From Verrucomicrobiia bacterium (GTDB lineage Bacteria; Verrucomicrobiota; Verrucomicrobiia; Limisphaerales; UBA8199), in NCBI GenBank assembly GCA_035946615.1, contig DASYZB010000036.1:1-51512 (forward strand): 51,512 bases of DNA, read 5' to 3'. Shown in pieces: positions 10,101 through 18,911 of the stretch. Each line of letters starts with the position of its first letter. Position 1 is the stretch's first letter. The position numbers were made by a program, and so were the translations under genes. Under the pieces are notes generated by a model. That model had not been told where the DNA came from and made no database searches. It saw only the letters and a list, made by a program, of their open reading frames with translations.

Positions 10101-13099
10101 ACGTGTTTCTCGAAGTGAGCGGCGATGGGGGCCAGACCTGGCAACCAGCCAGCAATGGGTCCCTGCATTTTGACCTGAAGGGCGCCAGCCAGGTGCTCTC
10201 GGTCGCCTCGCCGAACCAGCCGCCCAGTGGCGGCCAGTACGTCATACCCACAGGCGCGAAACAGACCTTTATGCTTCCAACGGGGGCAATCCTCGTTATT
10301 TCCAATGAAACCTGGTTCGGCTTCACCGGGTCCATCCAGCCACCGGCCTCCGGCCAAACCAATAGAATCGATTTTCGCAGCCAAGTGTCCCTTCAGCTTT
10401 CGCTTGATGGCGGCAACACGTTTAGTTCGTATAATGCCCCGGCTGCGGCGGTGGTCCAGCTTATCGGTGATGGCAACATCGACTGGGGAGACCGCCAGTT
10501 TCTGGACACACAAATCATCCAGTGGACCGTCGCGGGAGGCACTCTGCCTCAGGGCCTGGTTTTGAGGCAGAGTCTCACACAACCTTCGCTGGGACGCACC
10601 GGAATCTCAACGGATGCCACCGGCAGCTCCCGGGTGGAGAGCTTCTATAACTTTTCACAGGAATTAAGCCAGAATGGCGGCCAGAGCTGGAATCCGGCAG
10701 TAGAAGGCCCCACCTGGTTGGTGCTCAATTGGCCGCCAGGCTTCGCCCCGTACGGCGTGACTTGCCCGGCTGACATTACCGTCTATGCCACCAGCCCGGG
10801 CGGCGCGGTGGTCAATTACTCTCTTCCGCCAATGACGGTATTTCCAGATTGCCCGTTGTGTTGCTTCCAAACCACCTGCACTCCGCCCAGTGGCAGTCTC
10901 TTTCCGATCGGCACTACCACCGTCTTGTGCCAGGGCCACGACGGCTGCAATGAGAATCCCTCCTGTTCCTTTAATGTGACCGTGCTGCCGGGGTCGATAG
11001 TGGATGGCGTCGTTGCGGCGCCTTTGGGTAATGCTGACCTTAATCTCTCTCACGGCACCAACGGCCCTATCTCGATGGTGGTATCCAATATTGGCCCGAG
11101 TGGTCAGGATGGTTTCCATGTCAACCTGGGCGCAGCCGATTCCTTGGTGCTGAATTTCGACCCGTTTCCAAACTATGACATCACCGGGATGGTCAGCACC
11201 GTCACCGGTCCGTACGCGGGCGACCCCAATCATCTCCTGGGCACCAGCACCTATCAGGGTGGACCCAACGCGATGGTTATGGTTGATTTCTCCGCGATAG
11301 GCGCGACGTCGGTCGTGGCGCGGGTGACGGACGAAAATCACAACACCATCAGTTCTGAGCAAATTCCAAACGGTTCCTGGTTTAACGTCAATGACCTCTT
11401 CCCGCCGGGCTGCACCAACCCCACTTCGACCGTATGCACTATCACCATGGGGCCGGGGTTGACCTGCTGGCGCTTTTGCCGCTACGGTTGCACTTGCCAG
11501 GGGACCAACTGCACCATTGAACGGGTCGTATGCTTATTCGAATTGGCCCCTAGGCCTCTGGCTATCTCGGCCATCGATTTCACGGCGCAAAGCTCGAGCC
11601 CGCCTTCGGCGCTGATCATCCAAGACACGGAGGTGGGGATGTTTGGTAACCGGCACGTTGTCATCGGTGACGGCACTCTCCAGACCGATGGTGGCCTGTT
11701 GGTGGTCAACGGGATCGGCTCGAGTGGCAATGACGGCGTTGATCTAAACCTTAACCATGTTGGCGGAATAAGCCTTGCGTTCACCCCGTTGCGGCTCCTT
11801 GCCCCCAATGTGTGCCTTACCTTCAATGCCGTTGGCGACGTGAATGGTGTGCTGGGGGTCCAGGCGGGCTCGCTGTCGCTTGGCGGGAGTGGCGGGACCC
11901 TGACGTTGGACGGGGATTTCAGCGGCCTGGGCGCCAGCCAGGTGCGGGTCGAGGTTTATCTGAATTCTCAATTCCAGGGTGCAGGAACATTCGCTGTCGG
12001 TGGGGCGGGCAGCTTGACGCTCACCGGAAACCTGATTGGCGCCGGCACGCTGGCCGGGGGAACCGGCTTTTTTGCGCGGTTCGATTCTCCGGCGGGAGCG
12101 GGCGGTTCCGGCTTTATTTTCACCGGCGGCAACCTGAATCTGACGGGGGACGAAATTCACATCTTGGCCGCAGACCCAACAAACCGGCTCGGTGGATTGA
12201 ACCAGGTCGGCATTCGCAGTTGTAACACCGGTCAGATTGGCATCGTGGGCGAACAGGTGACGCCCTTGATGGGCGGTCTGAATGTCGTGGGAGCCGGGAC
12301 CCTCGTGCTCACCGGCCAGGGCGCTGCCGGCCAGAATTACAGGCTCGAAAGCGCGGGCACTCTCGGCATGCTGACGGCCTGGAGAACGCTCGCCACCACT
12401 CAATCCGACGACGAGGGCTACCTCCAACTCTCAGACACATTGTCGAACGGACAAACATTCTATCGCGTGGCGGTCCCGCCCCCGCCGGGGATTGATAATC
12501 TCAGTTTCCTCGGGCAACTGTACCAAAACCTGCTGGGGCGTTCTTTGGATGCCGGTTCACAGTCCTATTGGTTGAATTATCTCGCGACAGGCGGCAGCCG
12601 GAGCAACGTCGTGGCCAATCTCACAACCACAGACGAGTACCTGCAGAACCTGGTTAAGAACTTGTATCAACAGCTCCTGCACCGGGCGGCTCAGCCAAAC
12701 GACCTGAGTTATGGGGTGAACTTCCTCCAGAATGGAGGTACTGACGAAAAACTCATTGCCTTTTTGACCGGTTCACCGGAGTACTTCACCAATCGCGGCA
12801 ACGGGAGCAACGCGGGTTTTCTCGAAGCGCTCTATATCGATCTCCTTGCCCGGCCACTGGACGCTGTAGGGCAGCAGTTCTTCCTTCAACAGCTCAACTC
12901 GGGGACAACAACCGCCCAGGTTGCCACCGAGGTGTTGGGCTCTGCCGAATACCGGCAGGACCTGGTCGCCACTTTCTACTGGCGCTTCCTGCAGCGGGCG
13001 CCCACCGTTGCCGAAGTGAACGCTTACTCGCTCTTTCTTGGCGCCGGCGGTACTGACGAGCAACTGATCGACATCATTGCGGGTTCCGCTGCGTTTTAA
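7121..13099 (+). CDS. Giant secreted multi-domain protein with duplicated repeat blocks, two HYR domains and C-terminal DUF4214
   Basis: The product has about 1992 residues and an N-terminal signal peptide (MKTTMVLFLTAVAWGVWVVEADA). Residues about 30-570 contain three units, each ending in a segment like SSFFDVFLELSTDGGQTW. An HYR domain follows at about 575-655 (ITCPGDMSVLAT...STCSFNVQV). The plan then repeats: three more units at about 660-1200 and a second HYR at about 1212-1290 (VTCPADITVYAT...SCSFNVTV). Residues about 1290-1780 hold two copies of a glycine/asparagine-rich beta segment (IGSSGNDGVDLNLNHVGG and a diverged relative). The C-terminus, about 1795-1990, matches DUF4214 (LYQNLLGRSLDAGSQSYWLNYL, LYIDLLARPLDAVGQQFF). 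HYR and DUF4214 occur in extracellular and surface proteins, so surface display or release is likely, with adhesion as a guess. The start may be ATG 7121 or ATG 7127; an ATG at 7034 would bury the signal peptide. Confidence 0.85.
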   Translation: MHMKTTMVLFLTAVAWGVWVVEADAQSQPSRALFFPSNQWPPGPGLYVAPPGSWIGTPAGGLIVSNLLLGKFSESVPAPPPGTSVTLTLDAQADFDLSVNGGGTFSHVAVPVELTVSLTAIGIPGAGNGYSTVLGEFKPLGPLPGNLMLRQSGSQASTGQVNLTPAPGGSAGFLISSFFNVSLDFSADGGQTWQAMSPAQHLDLRVDPANPSEGTLVSESTPLFPAPDDGFLVPAVQRASFGGGIVIQGLRQTLFSAVTDGTALALGTTPTILPYTATLNFALSVDGGKTFTQTRTTANMSLSFAKISESASRLFDAEITQMDFSATVAGTALMFRESPSLSSYGGAELRSFGDGSFQFSSFFDVFLELSTDGGQTWAPANNGPLHLQLQPNSPRGQFASSNLPTPGGQYVLPALAYQTGPRAGVLIAGNTIGGFSASSPPPAAGQPLVQSFTAQVNLSISLDGGASYTDAAGTAAVTMLVTPSGINWGDTSYYNAVLQQLNVTGLPQGIMLRQSPTLTSTGRLSITPQPNSGGFKVDSFFDVFTELSLDGGQTWTAASSAAAAALTPSPIGAPLRITCPGDMSVLATSAQGAVVTYPPLLIQYGDCPFTPSTVGIAYSPPSGSLLPIGLTTVTVTADNECGEHSTCSFNVQVRPNLALARETLSIRPLLPPPGAMFLEPAQFSPVTVGGIIVSNFTLRNFANGIVPPPAGSSETLETPATAELDWSPDYGATFPHASVPAKLVLNIQDNGSGQLPGQEVYSLSVVRLDIAGSNLPPAVMLRASLTQPSSGQAAIRTAPGTGIGGNLLIGLLDVFFDVSTDGGQTWTPGDGSVHLELRADPAVQTPVPEFTPLWPPPADQLASPPGASALFPGGIVVKDVQQGFFLGLIDLTLLDPSSLPIVQRFNSVVQLKWSQDGGQTFNVARVPALIGLLMQGIRQGATQMFDAQVTQMDIAGGDLSQNVRLRVSPTLSSDGQVALQGLADGSFQITSFFDVFLEVSGDGGQTWQPASNGSLHFDLKGASQVLSVASPNQPPSGGQYVIPTGAKQTFMLPTGAILVISNETWFGFTGSIQPPASGQTNRIDFRSQVSLQLSLDGGNTFSSYNAPAAAVVQLIGDGNIDWGDRQFLDTQIIQWTVAGGTLPQGLVLRQSLTQPSLGRTGISTDATGSSRVESFYNFSQELSQNGGQSWNPAVEGPTWLVLNWPPGFAPYGVTCPADITVYATSPGGAVVNYSLPPMTVFPDCPLCCFQTTCTPPSGSLFPIGTTTVLCQGHDGCNENPSCSFNVTVLPGSIVDGVVAAPLGNADLNLSHGTNGPISMVVSNIGPSGQDGFHVNLGAADSLVLNFDPFPNYDITGMVSTVTGPYAGDPNHLLGTSTYQGGPNAMVMVDFSAIGATSVVARVTDENHNTISSEQIPNGSWFNVNDLFPPGCTNPTSTVCTITMGPGLTCWRFCRYGCTCQGTNCTIERVVCLFELAPRPLAISAIDFTAQSSSPPSALIIQDTEVGMFGNRHVVIGDGTLQTDGGLLVVNGIGSSGNDGVDLNLNHVGGISLAFTPLRLLAPNVCLTFNAVGDVNGVLGVQAGSLSLGGSGGTLTLDGDFSGLGASQVRVEVYLNSQFQGAGTFAVGGAGSLTLTGNLIGAGTLAGGTGFFARFDSPAGAGGSGFIFTGGNLNLTGDEIHILAADPTNRLGGLNQVGIRSCNTGQIGIVGEQVTPLMGGLNVVGAGTLVLTGQGAAGQNYRLESAGTLGMLTAWRTLATTQSDDEGYLQLSDTLSNGQTFYRVAVPPPPGIDNLSFLGQLYQNLLGRSLDAGSQSYWLNYLATGGSRSNVVANLTTTDEYLQNLVKNLYQQLLHRAAQPNDLSYGVNFLQNGGTDEKLIAFLTGSPEYFTNRGNGSNAGFLEALYIDLLARPLDAVGQQFFLQQLNSGTTTAQVATEVLGSAEYRQDLVATFYWRFLQRAPTVAEVNAYSLFLGAGGTDEQLIDIIAGSAAF

Positions 13100-13116
13100 A
13101 TAGTCTGGAAGCGTCG

Positions 13117-13134
13117 CCGAACAAGTTCGGTTTT
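13117..13134 (+). terminator. Short intrinsic terminator after the giant gene
   Basis: CCGAA-caag-TTCGG (13117-13130) followed by TTTT lies 17 bases after the giant gene's stop and reaches the stop codon of the convergent SDR gene at 13133. The stem is only five pairs, so efficiency is uncertain. Confidence 0.45.
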
Positions 13135-13930
13135 AGAGGCGTTTGAGGTGGAAGCCGCCATCGACATTGATGACCTCGCCGGTGCTGAAGGGGAGGAGGC
13201 CTTGAGCGATAGCGGCGACGGCTTTGCCAACATCTTCGGGGGAACCCCACCGCTTAATGGGAGTGAGACCCTCGGCAATCAAGCGGTCGTACCTTTCCCT
13301 GACCGGCGCCGTCATGTCGGTGGCAATGAGACCGGGCCGGATTTCGTACACATGGATGCCGTGCTCGGCGAGGCGCGCGGCGTAGAGGGGTGTGAGCATG
13401 GAGAGGGCGGCTTTGGCGATGCAGTAGTCGCCGCGATTGGTCGAGGGTGCGTAGGCGCTGATAGAGGAGATGGTGACAATAGAGGGCCGGCATGGGGCAG
13501 GCGGGCTGCCGGGCCGGCGCTGTTCGATCATCCAGCGCGCGACGAGTTGGGTGAGGAAATAAGGGCCTTTGACGTTAACATTCATCAAGCGATCGAAGCT
13601 GTCTTCACCGGCATCGAGGATGTCGCTGCGGGTTTCGGGCGCGACACCGGCGTTGTTAACGAGAAGGTCGATCCGGCCAAAGGCTGTTTTGACAAACTCG
13701 ACCAGTTTAAGGCGGTCGGCTGCGGTTGAAATATCGGCCTGGCAGGTTTCGGCCCGGATGATTTTGCCCTCAGCCTTGGCAATGCGGAGGCAGTCCGACC
13801 GTGTTTGCTGGGCGGCGGTGGCGTTGGCAACGTAATTGATGGCCAAATCGCAGCCGAGTCTGGCCAATTCGAGGGCGACGCCGCGTCCGATACCACGGGA
13901 AGCGCCTGTGACGAGGGCAACCGCGTTCAT
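13133..13930 (-). CDS. Short-chain dehydrogenase/reductase, 3-oxoacyl-ACP reductase-like
   Basis: This is a 265-aa classical SDR. The cofactor motif [10 protein letters not shown] lies near residue 9, [11 protein letters not shown] follows in mid-protein, and the active-site pair is in DYCIAKAA (Y-x-x-x-K) preceded by the serine of ISSIS. The C-terminus [13 protein letters not shown] is typical of FabG-like reductases. It would reduce a keto group with NAD(P)H; annotation as 3-ketoacyl-ACP reductase is common for such proteins, but the substrate may be a sugar or other ketone. The frame extends upstream to 14020, but the SDR fold begins at the ATG at 13930. The gene stands alone, convergent with the giant gene. 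Confidence 0.85.
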   Translation of the reverse strand: MNAVALVTGASRGIGRGVALELARLGCDLAINYVANATAAQQTRSDCLRIAKAEGKIIRAETCQADISTAADRLKLVEFVKTAFGRIDLLVNNAGVAPETRSDILDAGEDSFDRLMNVNVKGPYFLTQLVARWMIEQRRPGSPPAPCRPSIVTISSISAYAPSTNRGDYCIAKAALSMLTPLYAARLAEHGIHVYEIRPGLIATDMTAPVRERYDRLIAEGLTPIKRWGSPEDVGKAVAAIAQGLLPFSTGEVINVDGGFHLKRL

Positions 13931-14113
13931 GGGGATAGGATAGGGCGGGAGGCGGGAAGAAAAAGGATTATGTTGGAAAAGCTGCGGGCTCGCGCAAGCG
14001 GTACAGCCGACTTCCAGCACAGCCAGCCGGCGTTAGGGAGTGCACGGAGGGCAGTGCCGCAAAGTTGCTTCTTTCTTTGATCATCTCTCGCGCATAAAGT
14101 TTATGCCGCACTC

Positions 14114-16114
14114 ATGCAGCAGAATTTAAACGATTATTCCTCGAACCGGCCTCCTGCCTGGAGGCACTCGCGCTACGGATTTGCGGCCTTTTGGCTGCTG
14201 TCCATGGTCGTGGGCTGGCTGGCCTTGCGGCTTGTCCTGTTCTTTGCCTTCCGTCCGGCAGGGCTGTCGGTATCGGAGGACGCCCTGGCTTTTCTGGTTG
14301 GACTGGAGCGCGATTTTCTGACGGCGCTGTTGCTCACGTTGCCGCTTTTGTTTTGGCTCGCTGTGAGGTCCGAGACGCGCCTAAAATCGAGATTTTATCG
14401 GGCGCTCTTCTGGGCAACTTCGTTTGTATTCTGGTTTGGCGGCATCTTCCTGTTGTTTGTTGAGTATTTCTTTTTTGAGGAATTCAGGTCGCGGTTCAAC
14501 ACGGTGGCGATCGATTACGTGTTGTTTCCGCGCGAGGTGTTCGTGAACATCTGGGAATCGTATCACGTGGCCGTGGTTTTAGGGGTTTGCGAGGTGTTGG
14601 CCCTGGTTTGGCTGATGGTTGCGCGCAAGCTCTTTCCGCGCCTGTGGGAACGCCCGTTTAGCGCCAGGGGCCGCTTGCTCCACTTGGGCGCCGGCCTGGC
14701 AGTGGCGGCCCTGCTTCTACCGACCGTTCACATCAATGGCGTTCGGGTGAGCAATGACAGGAGCCTGAATGAGATCGCCAATAACGATCTGCTGTCCCTC
14801 GTGGACGCCGCCTGGACGCATAATCTGGACTACTCGGCTTTTTACAAAACTATGGGCCGCGGCGAGGCCTACGAGCGCGCGCGCAAGTTGCTGGCTGAAA
14901 AAGGCGCGGAGTTCGTCGAGGCCGGCGATTCCATTCGGCGTCGTGTTGCCGGGGCCTCGACCCGCCCGCGATTGAATGTGGTTATTTTCCTCGAAGAGAG
15001 CCTCGGCTCGGAGTTTTGGGGGTGCCTGGGGCGGACCAATCAGAGCCTCACCCCGGAGATGGACAAGCTTGCCACCCAGGAGAGCCTTTTGTTTACCAAC
15101 ATTTATGCCTCCGGCAACCGCACCGTGCGTGGGATGGAGGGTGTTCTTTCATCGTTTCCGCCCTTGCCGGGGGATTCGATTGTCAAACGAAACCTCTCGG
15201 ACAACGTCGAAACCATCGCGCGAATCCTGAAGCGGGACGGCTACTCGACACTGTTTCTTTACGGTGGGCGAGGTTTATTTGATGACATGCGCTCTTTCGC
15301 CGTGCGCAACGGCTACGACCGCTTTATCGAAGAGAAGCATTTCGAACATCCCACGTTCACCACCATTTGGGGTGTGTGCGATGAAGACCTCTACGCCCGC
15401 TCGATTGAGGAGTTCCGGGCCCTGGCCCAGACTGGCCGGCCATTTTTTGCAACGATTCTGTCGGTTTCGAATCATAAGCCTTACACGTATCCCAAAGGGC
15501 GAATCCCCGAAGACCCCGAAGAGCGCCGGCGCGAAAACGCTGTCAAATACGCCGACTTTGCCCTGGGCAGATTCTTTCGCGAGGCCAGGCATGAGGCGTT
15601 CTGGACCAACACCATTTTTGTCGTGGTGGCGGACCACGGGGCGCGAGTGTATGGGGAGCAGAGCATACCTATTTTCTCGTATGAAATTCCCCTGGTGATT
15701 ACCGGCCCTGCGGTAGTCAAACAGCCGGCGCGCATTCCGGAGTTAGGCTGTTCGCTGGACGTGGCGCCCACGGTGCTGGGCCTCATCGGGCGGCCTTATG
15801 AGACGCTCTTTTTTGGGCATGACCTCCTCAAATGCGGGCTAGGCGATGGGCGCGCGTTTCTGAATCACAATCGGGACATTGGGATGCTGAGCGGTGAGAG
15901 AATGGTTGTGCTGGGTCTCATGAAGACCGTTGAATTCTACTCCGGCGATCCGAAGCGGGTGCAAATGAAACCGCTCACGCGGCCAGGGGATTCAGACCGG
16001 GAGCTGGAGAACAATGCCATAGCCATCTTTCAGGTGGCTGATGACCTTTACATGCATCAGCGCTATCACCTGGACACGAGCGCCAAGGTGGCCCGAGCGG
16101 CGCAGCCCAATTAG
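14114..16114 (+). CDS. LTA-synthase-family membrane phosphoglycerol/phosphoethanolamine-type transferase (sulfatase fold)
   Basis: The 666-aa protein has five predicted membrane helices in its first 215 residues (for example FAAFWLLSMVVGWLALRLVL) and then a periplasmic alkaline-phosphatase/sulfatase domain. RLNVVIFLEESLGSEFWG gives the first metal-ligand acidic residue. NRTVRGME places the probable nucleophile at T337, and VVVADHGARVYG supplies the D-H metal ligands. SVSNHKPYTYP is a further conserved LtaS-like segment. In Gram-negative bacteria such proteins transfer phosphoglycerol or phosphoethanolamine from phospholipids to glycans or lipids. The acceptor here is unknown. Family assignment is firm; Gram-positive-type lipoteichoic acid synthesis is not implied. 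Confidence 0.85.
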   Translation: MQQNLNDYSSNRPPAWRHSRYGFAAFWLLSMVVGWLALRLVLFFAFRPAGLSVSEDALAFLVGLERDFLTALLLTLPLLFWLAVRSETRLKSRFYRALFWATSFVFWFGGIFLLFVEYFFFEEFRSRFNTVAIDYVLFPREVFVNIWESYHVAVVLGVCEVLALVWLMVARKLFPRLWERPFSARGRLLHLGAGLAVAALLLPTVHINGVRVSNDRSLNEIANNDLLSLVDAAWTHNLDYSAFYKTMGRGEAYERARKLLAEKGAEFVEAGDSIRRRVAGASTRPRLNVVIFLEESLGSEFWGCLGRTNQSLTPEMDKLATQESLLFTNIYASGNRTVRGMEGVLSSFPPLPGDSIVKRNLSDNVETIARILKRDGYSTLFLYGGRGLFDDMRSFAVRNGYDRFIEEKHFEHPTFTTIWGVCDEDLYARSIEEFRALAQTGRPFFATILSVSNHKPYTYPKGRIPEDPEERRRENAVKYADFALGRFFREARHEAFWTNTIFVVVADHGARVYGEQSIPIFSYEIPLVITGPAVVKQPARIPELGCSLDVAPTVLGLIGRPYETLFFGHDLLKCGLGDGRAFLNHNRDIGMLSGERMVVLGLMKTVEFYSGDPKRVQMKPLTRPGDSDRELENNAIAIFQVADDLYMHQRYHLDTSAKVARAAQPN

Positions 16115-16182
16115 AGTCATTGAACCGTTGGGCCCGACAAGGAAAGTCTTAAGCGTCAGCAGCGAACAGCCCCTCTCCCTAA

Positions 16183-16208
16183 CCCTCTCCTCGCAGACGG
16201 GGAGAGGG
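16183..16208. repeat. GA/CT-rich palindrome, family copy A
   Basis: CCCTCTCC (16183-16190) pairs perfectly with GGAGAGGG (16201-16208) across a 10-base loop. The same CT-rich/GA-rich palindrome occurs at 16260-16288 and 41768-41794. All copies are intergenic, here between the LTA-synthase-like gene and the DUF1328 gene. Confidence 0.65.
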
Positions 16209-16259
16209 AACCTGGCGCAGTGCGCGGTTTCAGTGTGCGGCGGCCGGTAGACGCTCACG

Positions 16260-16288
16260 CCCCCTCTCCTCCAAAGGAGGAGAGGGGG
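16260..16288. repeat. GA/CT-rich palindrome, family copy B (13-bp perfect stem)
   Basis: CCCCCTCTCCTCC (16260-16272) and GGAGGAGAGGGGG (16276-16288) form a perfect 13-bp stem with an AAA loop. It lacks a T-tract, so it is not a typical terminator. The same stem with loop cgt occurs at 41768-41794. Confidence 0.75.
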
Positions 16289-16354
16289 AATCCGGCCCGC
16301 TCGCCGCGGAAACCAAATGCATCGTTCCGGCTCAGCCGGGAGGAAAACCTTCGG

Positions 16355-16525
16355 CTAGGGTCGCCGTCCCCTGGCCAGGCCCATGATCACGGAGATCAAA
16401 AAGACGGCCAGGAAGATATAGAATAGCACCTGCGCAATGCCGGCTGCTGTTCCTGCGATGCCACCGAAACCAAAGATCGCCGCGATAATGGCGATTACCA
16501 AGAATGTTAATGCCCATCCTAACAT
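16355..16525 (-). CDS. DUF1328 (YtjA-like) small membrane protein
   Basis: This is a 56-residue protein made of two hydrophobic segments, [22 protein letters not shown] and an alanine/leucine-rich second helix, with a basic end GLARGRRP. The first helix matches the short DUF1328 family, whose members are of similar length and unknown function but are often stress-linked. The frame continues upstream to 16681, but those residues are low-complexity and lie over the next gene's leader, so the ATG at 16525 is chosen. Confidence 0.85.
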   Translation of the reverse strand: MLGWALTFLVIAIIAAIFGFGGIAGTAAGIAQVLFYIFLAVFLISVIMGLARGRRP

Positions 16526-16650
16526 GGTTAAACCTCTGTCACCCTTCCCATGCAATCCATCGGGTTTGTCCCTACTTTTGAACTTTTGAACTATTGAATC
16601 ATTCGACTCTTGCAAGCCAGGCGGCTCCGGTTCAGGCTCTTGGAAATCAT

Positions 16651-17775
16651 ATGCAAATGAACCGCCGTAATTTTGTAACAACGGCTGGCATTGGAGCGCT
16701 GGCCAGCCCCTCTTTACTGGCTCTAGGCCAGGCGCCGCAGGTGCTGGTCCGCAAGAGCGCGCGGCCTTTAGTGATGTCGTCCGCCAACGGGAATATTTCG
16801 AAAGATAGCGCCGGGCAGACCTGTGTGACCAAGGCTTTTGAAATGATAACGCGCGGCGGGGATGTGCTCGATGCGGTGGTGGCGGGGGTGAATATCGTGG
16901 AGTTGGACCCGGAAGACACCAGCGTCGGTTACGGCGGATTGCCCAATGCCGATGGGGTCGTGCAACTGGATGCGTCCGTCATGCATGGGCCAACAAAAAA
17001 GGCCGGCGCCGTTGCCTGCATCGAGGGGGTGCGGACTCCGTCGCTGGTAGCCAAGAAGGTGATGGAAGAGACGGACCACCTGCTGCTGGTGGGCGCCGGG
17101 GCGCAGCAGTTCGCGCGCAATCTCGGGTTCAAGATCGAAGAGGACTTGAACACGGACAAGTCCCGCAAGCTCTGGCTCGATTGGAAGCATCGAACCGACC
17201 CGGAACATTACCCGGACCCAAAGGAGCGGGCCGAGGCCGGGCACAGGGCGGGCCTGCAGATGGTGGCCGAGGGGTTGATCGACCCGAACCATTTCTACGG
17301 GACAATCAATTGCAACGGCCTGAACGCCAAAGGCGAGTTGGCTGGGGTCACGACGACCAGCGGGCTGGCCTGGAAAATCCCAGGGCGCGTCGGGGACTCG
17401 CCTATTTTTGGTGCGGGATTGTACGTCGATGGCGATGTGGGAGCGGCAGGGTCCACGGGGCGAGGCGAGGCCAATCTGTATTCGCTGAATTCATTTTGGG
17501 TAGTGGAGTTGATGCGCGCGGGGACCTCGCCGAAGGACGCGTGCATGGCCGCATTGAAACGGGTGGTGGCCAACACGATCGAGAAGCGGTTGCTGCGCAG
17601 TGACGGCAAGCCCAATTTCAACATTAGCTATTACGCCATGAACCGGAACGGCGATTATGCCGGGGCGACGCTCTACTCGATGGGGGGCAAAAAGCCGGTG
17701 CAGTATGCGGTCTGCACGGAGAACGGGCCGGAGTTTGTGACGATGGACGCCATGTTCGAGGGAGAAGCGGAGTAG
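16651..17775 (+). CDS. Tat-exported N4-(beta-N-acetylglucosaminyl)-L-asparaginase-type Ntn hydrolase
   Basis: The protein (374 aa) carries a twin-arginine-like signal, [20 protein letters not shown], and belongs to the glycosylasparaginase/L-asparaginase-2 family. These enzymes self-cleave to expose a catalytic threonine and hydrolyse the GlcNAc-asparagine bond or aspartyl amides. [10 protein letters not shown] aligns with the cleavage site of known members and puts the nucleophile at about T218. [19 protein letters not shown] is the strongly conserved substrate segment after it. The residue before the threonine is glycine, where the best-known members have aspartate. The start could be ATG 16651 or ATG 16657; a start at 16594 would push the Tat motif 20 residues in. 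Confidence 0.87.
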   Translation: MQMNRRNFVTTAGIGALASPSLLALGQAPQVLVRKSARPLVMSSANGNISKDSAGQTCVTKAFEMITRGGDVLDAVVAGVNIVELDPEDTSVGYGGLPNADGVVQLDASVMHGPTKKAGAVACIEGVRTPSLVAKKVMEETDHLLLVGAGAQQFARNLGFKIEEDLNTDKSRKLWLDWKHRTDPEHYPDPKERAEAGHRAGLQMVAEGLIDPNHFYGTINCNGLNAKGELAGVTTTSGLAWKIPGRVGDSPIFGAGLYVDGDVGAAGSTGRGEANLYSLNSFWVVELMRAGTSPKDACMAALKRVVANTIEKRLLRSDGKPNFNISYYAMNRNGDYAGATLYSMGGKKPVQYAVCTENGPEFVTMDAMFEGEAE

Positions 17776-17843
17776 GGGCGGGGGAGCGGGCGGAGCAATC
17801 TGAGCAGGCGGAGGCATCAGCGTCATTGGCTTTCCTGGGGTCC

Positions 17844-17869
17844 CGAACGTCGAACATCGAACGTCGAAC
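17844..17869. repeat. Heptamer tandem repeat CGAACRT
   Basis: Four consecutive heptamers (CGAACGT, CGAACAT, CGAACGT, CGAAC) lie in the 98-base gap between the asparaginase-type gene and the convergent FAD oxidoreductase. The role is unknown. Confidence 0.6.
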
Positions 17870-17873
17870 TGGC

Positions 17874-18911
17874 TCATCTGGTCCTGGAAAAGAGGAACCG
17901 CCAGAGGCAATCCGAATTGAGGGCCGCGCGGCCAAGTCTTCCCTTGAATACGGGGCAGAACATGAGCCATTGAAGCACTTTAGCCCATGCAAGGCGTTTG
18001 GCGAAGGCGTTATCACAAGCACGGGCGAGGGCCTGCCTGGCTTCTGACCAGGAAAGTTCCGCGCGGCTGTAGGCGCAAAGCGGCTCGATGGCCAGGCCCG
18101 CTGCCTCGAAGGCCATGGACATGCCATTGCCGGTGACAGGCGGGATCATGGTCAGGGCGTCGCCGATTCGGCACTCAGGGCGGCCAGTGGCACGGGCAGG
18201 GCGCAAAGGGAGCCCTGCCACCGAGCAGAAGGAGCCTTCGTCGAAAAGGGCTCCAGCCATTCGCTCATGCAACAGGCTGCCAGGCGGCCCACGCAGGGCA
18301 TCCTGCCAGCTTGGAGATGGTCCATCCGAACCGGCAGCTCGTCGAAACAGGCCGCAAACATTGGTTTCTCCACCTGGCAAGCGGCATAACCCGACGTAAG
18401 AGTGGTCCTGGCCATGCATTTCGAGGTCTGCCAGCAACCGGACATTTCGGGCGTGAGCTTTCAACCCGAACCAGCGCCATCCGTTTTCGATCGGCTGGGC
18501 GCGGCGCCCCGCAGCCCAAACCAGGCCCTCCTGGGAAGTGTTCCCGGTCCATCGCGCGTTTTGGCGCAGCAGGCCCTGGCAACCGCTTTGAAAGTGCCCA
18601 GCCAGCAAGGCGTCCATGGTCAGACGCGACAAGCACAAAGCCGGAGGACTCACCGCGCGGGGCGCAGAGCTTGAGTTTCCCAGGAAGAAGGCGGCCATGC
18701 CGGCCTGAATCGCGCCTGCTTTTTGGAATAAATCGAGCAAACCAAGGCGTTCGAGGACTTGTTGGCCGCGGCCACTGACGAATTCGCCGCAAACTCTACG
18801 TCGTGGATAGCGGCCTGCTTCCCAGATGGTGACCGGAACGTCCCGTTGGCGCAGGCCGATGCCAAGGGTCACGCCGGCCAGCCCTCCACCAATGATGGTG
18901 AGTGACTTCAT
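17874..18911 (-). CDS. FAD-dependent oxidoreductase (geranylgeranyl-reductase/hydroxylase type) of the PKS operon
   Basis: This 345-aa flavoprotein starts with a dinucleotide-binding loop, IIGGGLAGVTLGIGLR, followed by RRRVCGEFVSGRG. It carries a late GDALTMIPPVTGNGMSMAFE segment, the second FAD-contact motif of the PHBH-like/geranylgeranyl reductase superfamily. It would hydroxylate or reduce a hydrophobic substrate. The ATG at 18911 overlaps the methyltransferase stop by four bases, and the operon begins with a type III PKS, so the substrate is probably the PKS product after methylation (inference). An upstream extension to 19019 lies inside the methyltransferase gene and is rejected. Confidence 0.82.
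   Translation of the reverse strand: MKSLTIIGGGLAGVTLGIGLRQRDVPVTIWEAGRYPRRRVCGEFVSGRGQQVLERLGLLDLFQKAGAIQAGMAAFFLGNSSSAPRAVSPPALCLSRLTMDALLAGHFQSGCQGLLRQNARWTGNTSQEGLVWAAGRRAQPIENGWRWFGLKAHARNVRLLADLEMHGQDHSYVGLCRLPGGETNVCGLFRRAAGSDGPSPSWQDALRGPPGSLLHERMAGALFDEGSFCSVAGLPLRPARATGRPECRIGDALTMIPPVTGNGMSMAFEAAGLAIEPLCAYSRAELSWSEARQALARACDNAFAKRLAWAKVLQWLMFCPVFKGRLGRAALNSDCLWRFLFSRTR

Noticed and set aside
16260-16288. The GA/CT palindrome as an intrinsic terminator
   Set aside because: The stem is strong, but no T-tract follows on either strand.
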